NCBI GenBank assembly: GCA_963779325.1
Contig: CAVZXS010000014.1
Span: forward strand, 1-64,000
Length of the DNA: 64,000 nucleotides
Source of the DNA: CAVZXS01 sp963779325
GTDB lineage: Bacteria > Bacteroidota > Bacteroidia > Chitinophagales > Chitinophagaceae
Reading direction: 5' to 3'
Numbering within the stretch: position 1 is the first letter of the stretch; each line of letters starts with the position of its first letter. The position numbers and the translations under genes are program-made. The notes beneath the pieces were generated by a model that saw only the letters and a list, made by a program, of their open reading frames with translations, did no database searches and had not been told where the DNA came from. This document shows, piece by piece, positions 18,236 to 26,417 of this stretch.

Positions 18236-18691
18236 TTATTTTTTTTCTCTTATTTTATCCAGCAGGTCGCTAAGGGTAGTAGCTTCTTTTTCGGTCAGGT
18301 TTCCCAAAAAACCATCTATTTCATGTTCTTTAATATCCAATTTTTCCAATAGCTTTCTTCCCTTGTCGGTTATGGAAACATCTACCAAACGGAGGTCTTT
18401 TTTACAAACCGCTTTTTTTACCAGGCCTTTAGTAATAAGTCGGTCAACTATCCGGCTGGTATCGCTCATTTTATCCAGCAACCGATCCCGTATTTGTAAA
18501 GTAGATAGCGGTTCGGGGTGACTGCCGCGAAGTATTCTCAGTATATTAAACTGCTGCGGTGTTACATCTTCCTGCGCCAGCAATTTTTTTATTCTTTCCA
18601 TCAACCAGCCGTAGGTAAAAAGCAGGTTAACAGATGCCCGCTGGTATTCATTTTTAAACTTTGGCTGGTGTATATCTTGTTCTATTCCCAT
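18236..18691 (-). CDS. MarR family transcriptional regulator
   Basis: A 151-residue winged-helix repressor. VTPQQFNILRILRG leads into the recognition helix and wing, followed by MSDTSRIVDRLITKGLV and KDLRLVDVSITDKGRKLL, the typical MarR wing with its Asp-Arg pair. Such proteins bind palindromes as dimers and respond to small aromatic or oxidising ligands. Neighbours are the SnoaL-like gene upstream and GHL10 downstream, all on the minus strand. The target is unknown. Confidence 0.9.
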   Translation of the reverse strand: MGIEQDIHQPKFKNEYQRASVNLLFTYGWLMERIKKLLAQEDVTPQQFNILRILRGSHPEPLSTLQIRDRLLDKMSDTSRIVDRLITKGLVKKAVCKKDLRLVDVSITDKGRKLLEKLDIKEHEIDGFLGNLTEKEATTLSDLLDKIREKK

Positions 18692-18774
18692 AGATTGTGA
18701 ATGTATGAAAAAATAGTTTCAGGCGAAGTTAATACCCGAGCCTGAAACTATCCTGACAATAAAGGGAAACTTTA

Positions 18775-19128
18775 TTAATTGTTGTAATAAAATTTCTCTT
18801 CGGTAATCTTTCCGTTTTTCCAGCGCTGCACGGCTACTTGCGTATAGTTGCGGGTACCAAAATCTTTGTGGGTATAATCAAACCACCATTCTACTACCGC
18901 AATACCATCGCTGATGATAGTACTGATTACTTTAGCTCCGCGGAATTCGGTCAACCCGTTTACAAAGGCTTCTTCTGCCTGGCGACATATCGCTTTGCCG
19001 ACACGGGCGGGATAATCATTATCCTGCATTACTACTTCATCTGCATAGAATTTATCAAATGCATCAAGAATTTTGCCTTCCAAAACCATTTGGTTCAGGG
19101 CGTCTACATCGGTTCTTAAATCTGACAT
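18775..19128 (-). CDS. SnoaL-like (NTF2 fold) protein
   Basis: A 117-residue protein with the cone-shaped NTF2/SnoaL pattern: helix with DALNQMVLEGKILDAFDKFY, then YADEVVMQDND, and strands ending VAVQRWKNGKITEEKFYY. The fold hosts isomerases, cyclases and ligand-binding proteins, so function is open. It is cytoplasmic. It lies 83 bases upstream of the marR gene on the same strand. Confidence 0.75.
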   Translation of the reverse strand: MSDLRTDVDALNQMVLEGKILDAFDKFYADEVVMQDNDYPARVGKAICRQAEEAFVNGLTEFRGAKVISTIISDGIAVVEWWFDYTHKDFGTRNYTQVAVQRWKNGKITEEKFYYNN

Positions 19129-19270
19129 AAAATTTGTTTTAGATTGTAAAGGTAGGGAATAAATCTATTTTGATGTTTAAACATTAAAGAATAATATTTT
19201 CTTAACAAACCCCTGCCGCCGCCCCGGGATGAGTTATTAACGTATGTGAAAAAATACCCGCAAAGTGGTA

Positions 19271-19301
19271 TTGCAGGAGAGATAAAATACCGTCAACTTT
19301 G
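19271..19301 (+). promoter_or_regulatory. Promoter in front of a short ORF
   Basis: TTG (19271-19273) and CAACTTTG (19294-19301) are spaced 20 bases apart, fitting the -33/-7 layout. A hairpin, AATACC (19253-19258) with GGTATT (19267-19272), overlaps the -33 element and could be an operator. Confidence 0.4.
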
Positions 19302-19329
19302 AACTACTAATCAAACCACCTTATTTACC

Positions 19330-19419
19330 ATGAAACTTATTATTGAAGCAGTAAAAAATTTTGGAGAAGGATTTGTTTCCTTTTATAAGAGTTGTTATAA
19401 CGCCATGTTGCGTTGGTAG
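19330..19419 (+). CDS. Possible 29-residue small protein
   Basis: ATG at 19330 opens a 29-codon frame with an amphipathic, partly basic sequence (MKLIIEAVKNFGEGFVSFYK...). It is the only feature in the 446-base gap 19129-19574 and follows a good promoter. A continuation in another frame past 19419 would suggest a frameshift; otherwise it may be a small peptide or the 5' part of an untranslated RNA. No homologue is recognised. Confidence 0.25.
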   Translation: MKLIIEAVKNFGEGFVSFYKSCYNAMLRW

Positions 19420-19574
19420 GTTGTTTTTGTTGGGTGTTTCCGGTTACGGGTTACATGTTATTGATTGCTTAATGTTTGGAGACTCGTTCATGCTTTACAC
19501 CGTTGTTGGTATGAGGTGTATCCTGTGTTTAGCCCCCCAACAGTAGGCGTCTCTATAGCCAATCATTTACCAAA

Positions 19575-20429
19575 TCAACTCCATTCCTCTTCCTCTTCTT
19601 TTTTATTTTGCTTTTCTACACGGGCGGCCAATAAAATACTGATTTCGTAGAGCAACATGAGCGGTATGGTTACAATGATCTGGCTTATCATATCGGGCGG
19701 GGTGATGATACCGGCTACTATTAAGATAATAACGATGGCATACCTTCTTACCCGGCGCAGCAAGGAAGCGGAAACAACACCTACCTTGGCTAAAAAATAC
19801 ATTACCAACGGCATTTGAAATGCAAGCCCTGTTCCCAGTATCAGCGGCGTGAGGGTGTCTATGTAACTTGATATCGTCCAGATGTTTTGAATACTTTCAT
19901 CGAGTGTAAACGTGGCAAAGAAATTGATGGTATACGGCGCTATTACAAAATAGCCGAACAGCACACCGAGGAAAAAAAGCGACGAGACCCAAAAAATAAC
20001 ACCGCGGGTTTTGCCCAACTCTTTTTTGGTGAGTGCGGGTTTTACAAATTTCCAAAACTCATAAAACACATACGGGAAAGCGATGATAAGCCCGCCGATT
20101 AATATGATGGTAAAATACATATTGAACTGTCCGCTGGGGTCTGTATTCTGAAAACTTACTTTTATCTCTTTCATACAGAGCTTGTCGCCCAAACCAATAG
20201 AATGACCCGCATTGCACAAAGCGGTGTAGGTATAAAAATCTTTTTTTGTGGGACCCAGTATTATTTTCTTAACGATATATTCATTATACACCGCTATAAA
20301 GATGGCGCCGATAACAATGGCGATTAACGCCCTGATAAGATGGCCGCGCAATGCATCCAGGTGATCAATGAACGTCATTTCCTCTTTTAGCGCCGTATTC
20401 TTTTTCTTAAAAAAATCAAATAATCCCAT
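19575..20429 (-). CDS. tatC: Twin-arginine translocase subunit TatC
   Basis: A 284-residue inner-membrane protein with six transmembrane segments. MTFIDHLDALRGHLIRALIA matches the TatC N-terminus (E..HL.ELR). FPYVFYEFWKFVKPALTKKE and the ITPPDMISQIIVTIPLMLLYE segment are hallmark regions. TatC binds twin-arginine signal peptides and, with TatA/B, exports folded proteins. tatA is not adjacent. ATG at 20429 lies about 29 bases after a TATATTTG box on the minus strand. Confidence 0.95.
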   Translation of the reverse strand: MGLFDFFKKKNTALKEEMTFIDHLDALRGHLIRALIAIVIGAIFIAVYNEYIVKKIILGPTKKDFYTYTALCNAGHSIGLGDKLCMKEIKVSFQNTDPSGQFNMYFTIILIGGLIIAFPYVFYEFWKFVKPALTKKELGKTRGVIFWVSSLFFLGVLFGYFVIAPYTINFFATFTLDESIQNIWTISSYIDTLTPLILGTGLAFQMPLVMYFLAKVGVVSASLLRRVRRYAIVIILIVAGIITPPDMISQIIVTIPLMLLYEISILLAARVEKQNKKEEEEEWS

Positions 20430-20457
20430 TGCGTAGTACTGTATTTTGAAAGTGAAG

Positions 20458-20465
20458 CAAATATA
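20458..20465 (-). promoter_or_regulatory. -7 promoter box of tatC
   Basis: TATATTTG on the minus strand, 29 bases before the ATG. Confidence 0.4.
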
Positions 20466-20544
20466 CGTATTGGGGGTTTTGGATAAGTATTTTAAATAGG
20501 GGGCTGATTATAAGATTCCCTAAAGTCGGTAGAATTTTGACATA

Positions 20545-20614
20545 TTAACCCACCCCCTTCGTGAATTGATTTATTCGAAAACACTGCTGCCCCTCCGAAT
20601 GGAGGGGAGGAAAA
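20545..20614 (-). repeat. Palindromic intergenic repeat with GGGTGGGTT tail, copy 1
   Basis: On the minus strand the order is CCTCCCCTCC/GGAGGGG palindrome, TTCGAATAA, TCACGAA, then GGGGGTGGGTTAA. The same order occurs at 39106-39172. The stretch 20430-20990 holds no convincing gene; the 134-codon minus-strand ORF across it is a translation of repeats. Confidence 0.55.
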
Positions 20615-20730
20615 GTCTGCAAATCGAAAATTAAGAATAGTAAAACAAAAGGACCGTTTATATCTTCTTATTGAAAGATACAGTTCGCTCTTCCTGCTAT
20701 TGGTGAATGCAATTCTACAGCCGAAAATAG

Positions 20731-20800
20731 CCCGTACAGGAGCGATAGCTTCCGACGGCCTTCTTATAGCGTTTAGTGCTTTAGGGCTTTGGCCGGCGGG
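20731..20800. ncRNA. Possible structured RNA or structured repeat
   Basis: CCGACGGCC (20752-20760) pairs with GGCCGGCGG (20791-20799) with one mismatch, closed by CCCG/CGGG (20731-20734 with 20797-20800, competing pairing). Flanking motifs GGAGCGATAGC and ACTATAGCGGAT resemble a Bacteroidota intergenic element I remember, possibly the Flavo-1 type. A terminator-like hairpin follows at 20877. Identification is by memory only. Confidence 0.3.
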
Positions 20801-20876
20801 ACTATAGCGGATGGACGGATACCGAAGCTGAATATTGTTTGGACGATGATGCTTCTGAATAATGTATACACAAACA

Positions 20877-20903
20877 AAACCCGCTGCTTTTCGCAACGGG
20901 TTT
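20877..20903 (+). terminator. Terminator-like hairpin after the structured element
   Basis: AAACCCG pairs with CGGGTTT, with an inner TGC/GCA pairing. There is no strong T tract, so termination is uncertain. Confidence 0.35.
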
Positions 20904-20930
20904 GCCGAAAAATTATATTACTGTTACTCT

Positions 20931-20983
20931 TTGCTTATTGTAAATTGTCTATTGCTTATTGCCAATTGACACCTCATTCTTTA
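20931..20983 (-). repeat. Intergenic CAAT-rich repeat, copy 2
   Basis: On the minus strand the header AAAGAATGAgGTGTCAATT is followed by GGCAATAAGCAATAG units. It starts eight bases after the stop of the metalloprotease gene. Confidence 0.5.
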
Positions 20984-20990
20984 ATCAACG

Positions 20991-23576
20991 CTAATTACTT
21001 TCCAATGCTTTATTTATTAGGAAAATAATATTGGAGCGATGGGCTCTTGATTCTTCATTGGTAGATGCGGCTGTTGCCAATTGCGTTTTTAATTTTTTAA
21101 TCGTATTCAATGCGGCGGCTTTGGCTACATCATCGTATTGCACCTGCTCAGGGTTGGCAATAGCCGCCGCGGCTTTTACAAACGCTGTTTGTAAATATTG
21201 ACGATGCACATTTACATTCTTTTTCATATCCGCATCAAAACATGCTTTTAATAAATCGCTCATTACATCGGCGGCGCTGTATTGATTGCCGTAAAGCCGG
21301 CTGTTGGTAATACGCTGCAAAGTGGCGGGGCTGAGAATATGTGCTACCACATTAAATACCTGGTTACTTAATATCGTATTGGTTACTTTATAATCGTCGC
21401 CGGCGGGGTTTTGATTAAATCCGCGACGTTGCGGTTGCAGGTAAGCGAACAACGGCGCATCGGTTTCATAGGCGTCGGGTGCGAAAACATATTTACTTAA
21501 TACGGCCATCGCTCTTTTTTGTGTAGCAACGGGTACAGGTGTAAAGGGTTTATTGGGCGAATTTTGATCGGGTGTACTCCTGTCGATATACACACCGCCG
21601 ATATAGCGGCTCACCGCCGACATCATATCTCTGCGTTGGGCATTCAATACACCGTATCTTGAACGAAGCTCTGCATAACTTTGGCCGGGCTTGCTGTATT
21701 TCTGAATTAACTTTCCCATTACATTATTTACCAACTTAAATCTTTCTTCGGCATAGCCGATAGCATCGTTGGTAAGATCAAATACATTAACACGGGGATC
21801 CATACCTTTTCCCGGCGCTCTCATATCATCACCGTCATTGCCAAACGCCAATTTAGGATCGTTGCTGCGGGCCGCAATTTTTTGTAATTCTTTTTCTTCT
21901 TCGCTTTCGGCAAAAGATTTATAACCGTATTCAATAGCCCATAAATCGTAAGGGCCTGTTCTTGTTGTATAATAATCGCCTTGCTTAGTTTTATCCAATG
22001 CGATATTGATAGCCGGGTAATCCATTACCGAGCCGATCGAACCCATTTTTCGGGTAAGCTCTTTATTATTTATTTCGGCAGGCGAAAGCATCTGGCTCGA
22101 TTTCATATTATGATTGAGTCCGAGTGTGTGCCCCATTTCGTGCATGATGAGATACAATAAAAACTGTTTGTGTATTTCTTTTATTTCGGCGGGTCCTGTA
22201 TCTGTTGTTTCGGCCACCGTCATACCTGTAATAAACTGTGCTTTTAAATCCTGCGCTATGGTACAGGTTTTATAATGCTCTTCGTTATTACTTGAGGTAT
22301 GAGATAATTCTGTTGGTTGCTTAGCTATACTTGCCGATCCGTTAAACAATTCATCAATATTAGGAACAGCGCTGCCGCTGGCCCATTCGATGGTGATGTC
22401 GGCGCCTAATATTTGCCCGGTTCTCGGATTTACAAAAGAGGGACCGATAGCTCCATAACTTGGTTGTGCAGAAGCCACCCAACGAATAACATTGTATCCT
22501 ATATCTGCCGGATCCCAATCGGCGTTGTCCGGCATCATTTTCATTTGCACGGCATTTTTAAAACCGGCTTTTTCAAATGCTTCGTTCCACTTCAGGCCTG
22601 CTTCCATAACCGTTTGCCTGTATTCTACCGGAGTTGTATTTTCTACCCAATACACAATGGGTTCTACGGGTTCGCTCAACGCCGCGGAAGGATCTTTTTT
22701 CTTCAGGTTCCACCGGTTTATTACATCTTTATACGGTACAGGGCTTATACTTGTTTGATTTGTTTTTTGTTGAAAAAAATATCCGATTCTCGGATCATCA
22801 CGTCGTCCGCGAAAATCATTATCCGGCATTTCGATAAAGCTGTGCTGCATACGAACACGTACATAACGCGGATCAGTAATGTCGGCGCCGCCGCCGGCAA
22901 AAGCGGACGGGTTATCGTAGGCCATATCCACCACCACATCCGTATTTTTTGCAAATGAACGAACAGCGTGGTATTTTGATTTGGTAGTATTTAAAGAACC
23001 CAATGAAAAACCAAAATTGGGAAAGCCCGGTATGGAGGCGGGCCGCACCGCATCTAATTTTTCGCTTATAAATAAACCATCCCCCGCGATTAGGTAACCG
23101 GCCGAATCTTCTGCTACCAATTTTTCCGCATAAAAAACGGCTTCGGGCTTGTCTACATCTTTTGTTTTGCTCAAGGGGTTGTTTTCATCATAATAAAAAG
23201 CTGTATTCAACCGGCTGAATTCTATTTTATCAAATACTTTTTTAATTATAAATACCAAGGTAGTACGGTGCATGCTTTGATTTAAAAAAAGCTGCGTAGG
23301 GCCATTGAGTGAAAAACTTTGGTAAATAAATTCTTTATTGAGCCGGCTCTTTTTAATATACAACTGTACGCTGCCGGTTACGGTATCCTGGTACAGTGTA
23401 AATAACCCGTCAATTTTTTTCGCGGTTTTTACTTTATCGGTAATACCTGCGGCCGGTTTCTTAGTTTTCAACGTATCACTTAACACAGAAGGAACAATAG
23501 GTGGTTTCGATTTTTCCTGTGCTTTCAATACTGTAAATAAAAAACTGATTGGCAGTAAGAGGAGTAGCTTTTTCAT
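20991..23576 (-). CDS. Exported zinc-dependent metalloprotease (DUF5117/DUF5118 type)
   Basis: An 861-residue protein with a signal peptide (MKKLLLLLPISFLFTVLKAQ), an N-terminal beta-rich region with the DUF5117/5118 look, and a metzincin-like zinc site HEMGHTLGLNH at about 477-487. This is an HExxHxxGxxH motif preceded by helix LYLIMHEMG. Such large secreted proteases are common in Bacteroidota, and their substrates are mostly unknown. A single gene. ATG at 23576 is set by the signal peptide. Confidence 0.9.
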   Translation of the reverse strand: MKKLLLLLPISFLFTVLKAQEKSKPPIVPSVLSDTLKTKKPAAGITDKVKTAKKIDGLFTLYQDTVTGSVQLYIKKSRLNKEFIYQSFSLNGPTQLFLNQSMHRTTLVFIIKKVFDKIEFSRLNTAFYYDENNPLSKTKDVDKPEAVFYAEKLVAEDSAGYLIAGDGLFISEKLDAVRPASIPGFPNFGFSLGSLNTTKSKYHAVRSFAKNTDVVVDMAYDNPSAFAGGGADITDPRYVRVRMQHSFIEMPDNDFRGRRDDPRIGYFFQQKTNQTSISPVPYKDVINRWNLKKKDPSAALSEPVEPIVYWVENTTPVEYRQTVMEAGLKWNEAFEKAGFKNAVQMKMMPDNADWDPADIGYNVIRWVASAQPSYGAIGPSFVNPRTGQILGADITIEWASGSAVPNIDELFNGSASIAKQPTELSHTSSNNEEHYKTCTIAQDLKAQFITGMTVAETTDTGPAEIKEIHKQFLLYLIMHEMGHTLGLNHNMKSSQMLSPAEINNKELTRKMGSIGSVMDYPAINIALDKTKQGDYYTTRTGPYDLWAIEYGYKSFAESEEEKELQKIAARSNDPKLAFGNDGDDMRAPGKGMDPRVNVFDLTNDAIGYAEERFKLVNNVMGKLIQKYSKPGQSYAELRSRYGVLNAQRRDMMSAVSRYIGGVYIDRSTPDQNSPNKPFTPVPVATQKRAMAVLSKYVFAPDAYETDAPLFAYLQPQRRGFNQNPAGDDYKVTNTILSNQVFNVVAHILSPATLQRITNSRLYGNQYSAADVMSDLLKACFDADMKKNVNVHRQYLQTAFVKAAAAIANPEQVQYDDVAKAAALNTIKKLKTQLATAASTNEESRAHRSNIIFLINKALESN

Positions 23577-23689
23577 TGTAAAAATTTTGTGTTTAATTTG
23601 GTGCGCTTGTACAAGTATATGAAGATATGTTGAAGAAAGATAAGGAATTGGATGAAAGCATTATTTTAAGGATGAATACCAATTTTTCG

Positions 23690-24952
23690 CTATTTCAATT
23701 TTTTCAGTTTTACCATTTCTATGCGGGTATCCGTTACATTCAATACGTCAAACTCGTAATCATCTATAATAATGCGCTCCTTAGGCCCCGGTATTATTTC
23801 ATGATAATTAATGATATACCCGGATAGTGTCTCGGATTCATCGTCATTCTCCGGAAATTCAAGATTGTATTTTTTGGCGAGATAATCAAGTTCGAGCCTG
23901 CCGGAAAAAATAAATTCCGTTTCGGACAATTGTTTTTCTACAAATTCATCCGTATCATATTCGTCGTGTATTTCGCCGAAAATTTCTTCCAACAAATCTT
24001 CCAATGTAATGATGCCGGCGGTACCGCCAAACTCATCTACCACCCAGGCTATACTTTTTCTGTCGGTCGAAAATTTAGCAATCATATCGATAGCACTCAT
24101 ACTCTCCGGTACTGCCGGTATAGGTAAAGTAACGGACAGGAGATCCGCGGGGTTCTTGAACAAATCAAGCTGGTGAATATAACCTGTAATATTATCAATA
24201 CTGCCGTTGTATACTATCAACTTGCTGAGTTTTGTTTCTACAAATTTTTTCCTGATCTCTTCCATACCGGTGGTGCTGTCCACACCAATAATTTCTTTAC
24301 GCGGTACAAGACATTGGCGTATTTTCATCTTTGATAAGAGAAGGGCGTTTTCAAACCAATCCTTATTCATTTGCCCGTCATCTTCTGCTTCTTCTTTATT
24401 TTGCTGAAACAGGTTAAGATTGCTGTAACTCAGGCTGTCTTTTTTATTTATACGAATATTGAAAACATATTTTAAAATCCATTCGGACATTTTTATCAAT
24501 GCTTCAGCAACGGGATAAAACATTTGCCTGAAAAAATCGACGATATATATAATACCGCCGAGCAGCTTATTACTTCTTGCCCTGAAAATGGCGCGGGGTA
24601 TAAACTCGGCAAATACCAACACTACCAACGTAGCAATGGTTATTTGTATAAATAAATGTACCCAACCCGGCAATTCATTAAAGTAACTTAATGACCATAA
24701 CGGCCGCATGACCTGGCTCAGCTCCAGAGCAAAAAAAATAAGGAAAATATTGAAACCGACAATAGTGGTCCCTAAAAATTTTATGGGAGAATCCATAAAG
24801 TCGGCAACCATTTGCCCGCCGGTACTGCCTTGCTTTTTTTTAAGTTCTACATTCAGCCTGTTCAGGCTTACAAAAGCCATTTCGATACCGGCAAAAAAAC
24901 CCATCAGCAAAATGGTAATGAGAAACCAGATTATAGTATTAACTCCTTGCAT
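23690..24952 (-). CDS. CorC/HlyC-type membrane protein with CBS domains
   Basis: About 420 residues. Residues 1-190 form a DUF21/CNNM membrane domain with four hydrophobic segments (GFFAGIEMAFVSLNRL is its signature). Two CBS modules lie around 210-340 (VPRKEIIGVD, WVVDEFGGTAGIITLEDLLEEIFGEI), and a C-terminal CorC_HlyC domain follows (FSGRLELDYL to the end). Relatives are linked to magnesium or cobalt efflux. ATG at 24952 is chosen over an upstream in-frame TTG, which lies within promoter-like sequence. Confidence 0.85.
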   Translation of the reverse strand: MQGVNTIIWFLITILLMGFFAGIEMAFVSLNRLNVELKKKQGSTGGQMVADFMDSPIKFLGTTIVGFNIFLIFFALELSQVMRPLWSLSYFNELPGWVHLFIQITIATLVVLVFAEFIPRAIFRARSNKLLGGIIYIVDFFRQMFYPVAEALIKMSEWILKYVFNIRINKKDSLSYSNLNLFQQNKEEAEDDGQMNKDWFENALLLSKMKIRQCLVPRKEIIGVDSTTGMEEIRKKFVETKLSKLIVYNGSIDNITGYIHQLDLFKNPADLLSVTLPIPAVPESMSAIDMIAKFSTDRKSIAWVVDEFGGTAGIITLEDLLEEIFGEIHDEYDTDEFVEKQLSETEFIFSGRLELDYLAKKYNLEFPENDDESETLSGYIINYHEIIPGPKERIIIDDYEFDVLNVTDTRIEMVKLKKLK

Positions 24953-24997
24953 GAATTGTATAAAGATAAACAAATTGAGAATGAAGCCGGTTGTAAG

Positions 24998-25594
24998 TTA
25001 AAGGATAAATTTTTTCACTATTTCTTCCGCTTCTTTGCAGGCGGTATCCAGGTCATCATTAATAATAATTTTATCAAATTGATCTTTAAAAGACAATTCA
25101 TAAGAAGCTTTATTGATTCTTGCCTGCAATGACCCGGGTGTTTCAGTACCTCTCGCCTCCAATCTTTTTTTAAGTTCTTCTATAGAGGGGGGTTGAATAA
25201 AAAGCGATAAAGATGTTTGGGGATATTGTTGTTGTACATGAATGCCGCCTTTTACATCTACATCCAGCAACGGCGCTTTGTTTTGTTTCCAAATGCGTTC
25301 CATCTCCGATTTAAGCGTGCCGTAATATTTTCCTTCGTATACCATTTCCCATTCTACAAATTCGTTTTGCTGTATTTTATTTTTAAAATCGGGTACGCTT
25401 ATAAAATAATAATCTGCACCGTGCTTTTCATTATTTCGGGGCTGCCGTGTAGCGGCCGAAACGGAAAAGGCAAGATGCTGCGAAAGATGTTTCAGTAAAT
25501 ACCTTGTAATAGATGTTTTACCGGCACCTGACGGCGCCGCGATAATAATAATTTTACCCGCCACAGGCTCCGCAAGATTGTTTTCAGCTGCCAT
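24998..25594 (-). CDS. gmk: Guanylate kinase
   Basis: A 198-residue kinase converting GMP and ATP to GDP and ADP. P-loop APSGAGKTS (20-28), GMP-binding SVSAATRQPRNNEKHGADYYF, and LLDVDVKGGIHV are visible, with the lid and C-terminal helix EEIVKKFIL. ATG at 25594 is preferred to a TTG seven codons upstream. It precedes the CorC-like gene on the same strand by 45 bases, so cotranscription is likely. Confidence 0.95.
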   Translation of the reverse strand: MAAENNLAEPVAGKIIIIAAPSGAGKTSITRYLLKHLSQHLAFSVSAATRQPRNNEKHGADYYFISVPDFKNKIQQNEFVEWEMVYEGKYYGTLKSEMERIWKQNKAPLLDVDVKGGIHVQQQYPQTSLSLFIQPPSIEELKKRLEARGTETPGSLQARINKASYELSFKDQFDKIIINDDLDTACKEAEEIVKKFIL

Positions 25595-25640
25595 TTGTTT
25601 TGAAATTAAGTGCAAATAAAAGGAATAGTGTTATGTTAAC

Positions 25641-25686
25641 AAAAGAATGACGTGTCAATTCGCAATAGACGATAAGCAACAGGCAA
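25641..25686 (+). repeat. Intergenic CAAT-rich repeat, copy 3
   Basis: Header AAAAGAATGAcGTGTCAATT followed by CGCAATAGACGATAAGCAAC. It lies between gmk and the GNAT gene. Confidence 0.5.
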
Positions 25687-25732
25687 AAAATGACGCCCCG
25701 TTTTTCGCTTCTCAATTGCGGTTAAAATAACA

Positions 25733-26332
25733 TTAGTGTAATTTGTTTTTTATTAATTCTTTTACACCGGCGTACCATTCATTTTTTAATATACTCAGTA
25801 CAATGCTGTCTCTTCTTGTACCTTGCACAGTGGGCATATTGTTTCGCAAAATACCATCAACTTTGCAACCAATGGCTTTCATGGCACTAATGCTTCGTTC
25901 ATTGTTTGCATCTGCTCTGAATTCCACTCTTTCCAAATTCCATTGCTCAAAACAAAATTCCAAGAGCAATAATTTACAATGCCTGTTCAGCCCGGTACGT
26001 TGAAAATTTTTACCGTACCAGGTATAGCCCAATTGGGTAGTTAAATAGTTTTGCTGAATATCATAAAATCGTGTACTGCCGGCATACGCATTAGCTGCTT
26101 TATCAAAAACAATATAAGGATATTCTTTTCCCTCATTTCGATTTTTTATAGCGGTACTTACATAGTTACGCAGATTTTCTTCGCCGGCAGCGGTTACCAA
26201 TCCGTAAAACCAAATCTCGGGTTCATGTAAAGAAAAAGGCAAGAGATTTTCAAAATCACTTTCTTCAATGGGTCGCAACAAGACCCGTTCATCTTCAAGA
26301 ATAATATTCTCCTTTGTAATGTCCGTTATCAT
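25733..26332 (-). CDS. GNAT family N-acetyltransferase (RimJ/RimL type)
   Basis: A 199-residue acetyltransferase. RVLLRPIEESDFENLLPF is the usual RimJ/RimL-like start, followed by GSTRFYDI, LGYTWYGKNFQRTGLN (acetyl-CoA pyrophosphate region, here without the canonical Q/RxxGxG/A) and WNLERVEFRADANNERSISAM. Such enzymes acetylate amino-terminal amines of proteins or small molecules; the substrate is unknown. It stands alone downstream of murA, on the same strand. Confidence 0.85.
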   Translation of the reverse strand: MITDITKENIILEDERVLLRPIEESDFENLLPFSLHEPEIWFYGLVTAAGEENLRNYVSTAIKNRNEGKEYPYIVFDKAANAYAGSTRFYDIQQNYLTTQLGYTWYGKNFQRTGLNRHCKLLLLEFCFEQWNLERVEFRADANNERSISAMKAIGCKVDGILRNNMPTVQGTRRDSIVLSILKNEWYAGVKELIKNKLH

Positions 26333-26417
26333 TTTACCGGTTCATATAAATTTTACCTGCCCTATTAACTTTATAAACAGTATAAACTTTTTTTACTTTA
26401 TAAACCCTGCATCGTCA

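Noticed and set aside
20492..20896. 134-codon minus-strand ORF
   Set aside because: It reads through two repeat elements and has no promoter, signal or family-like pattern.
22413..22958. 181-codon plus-strand ORF inside the metalloprotease gene
   Set aside because: It is antisense to a well-supported coding region and has no features of its own.
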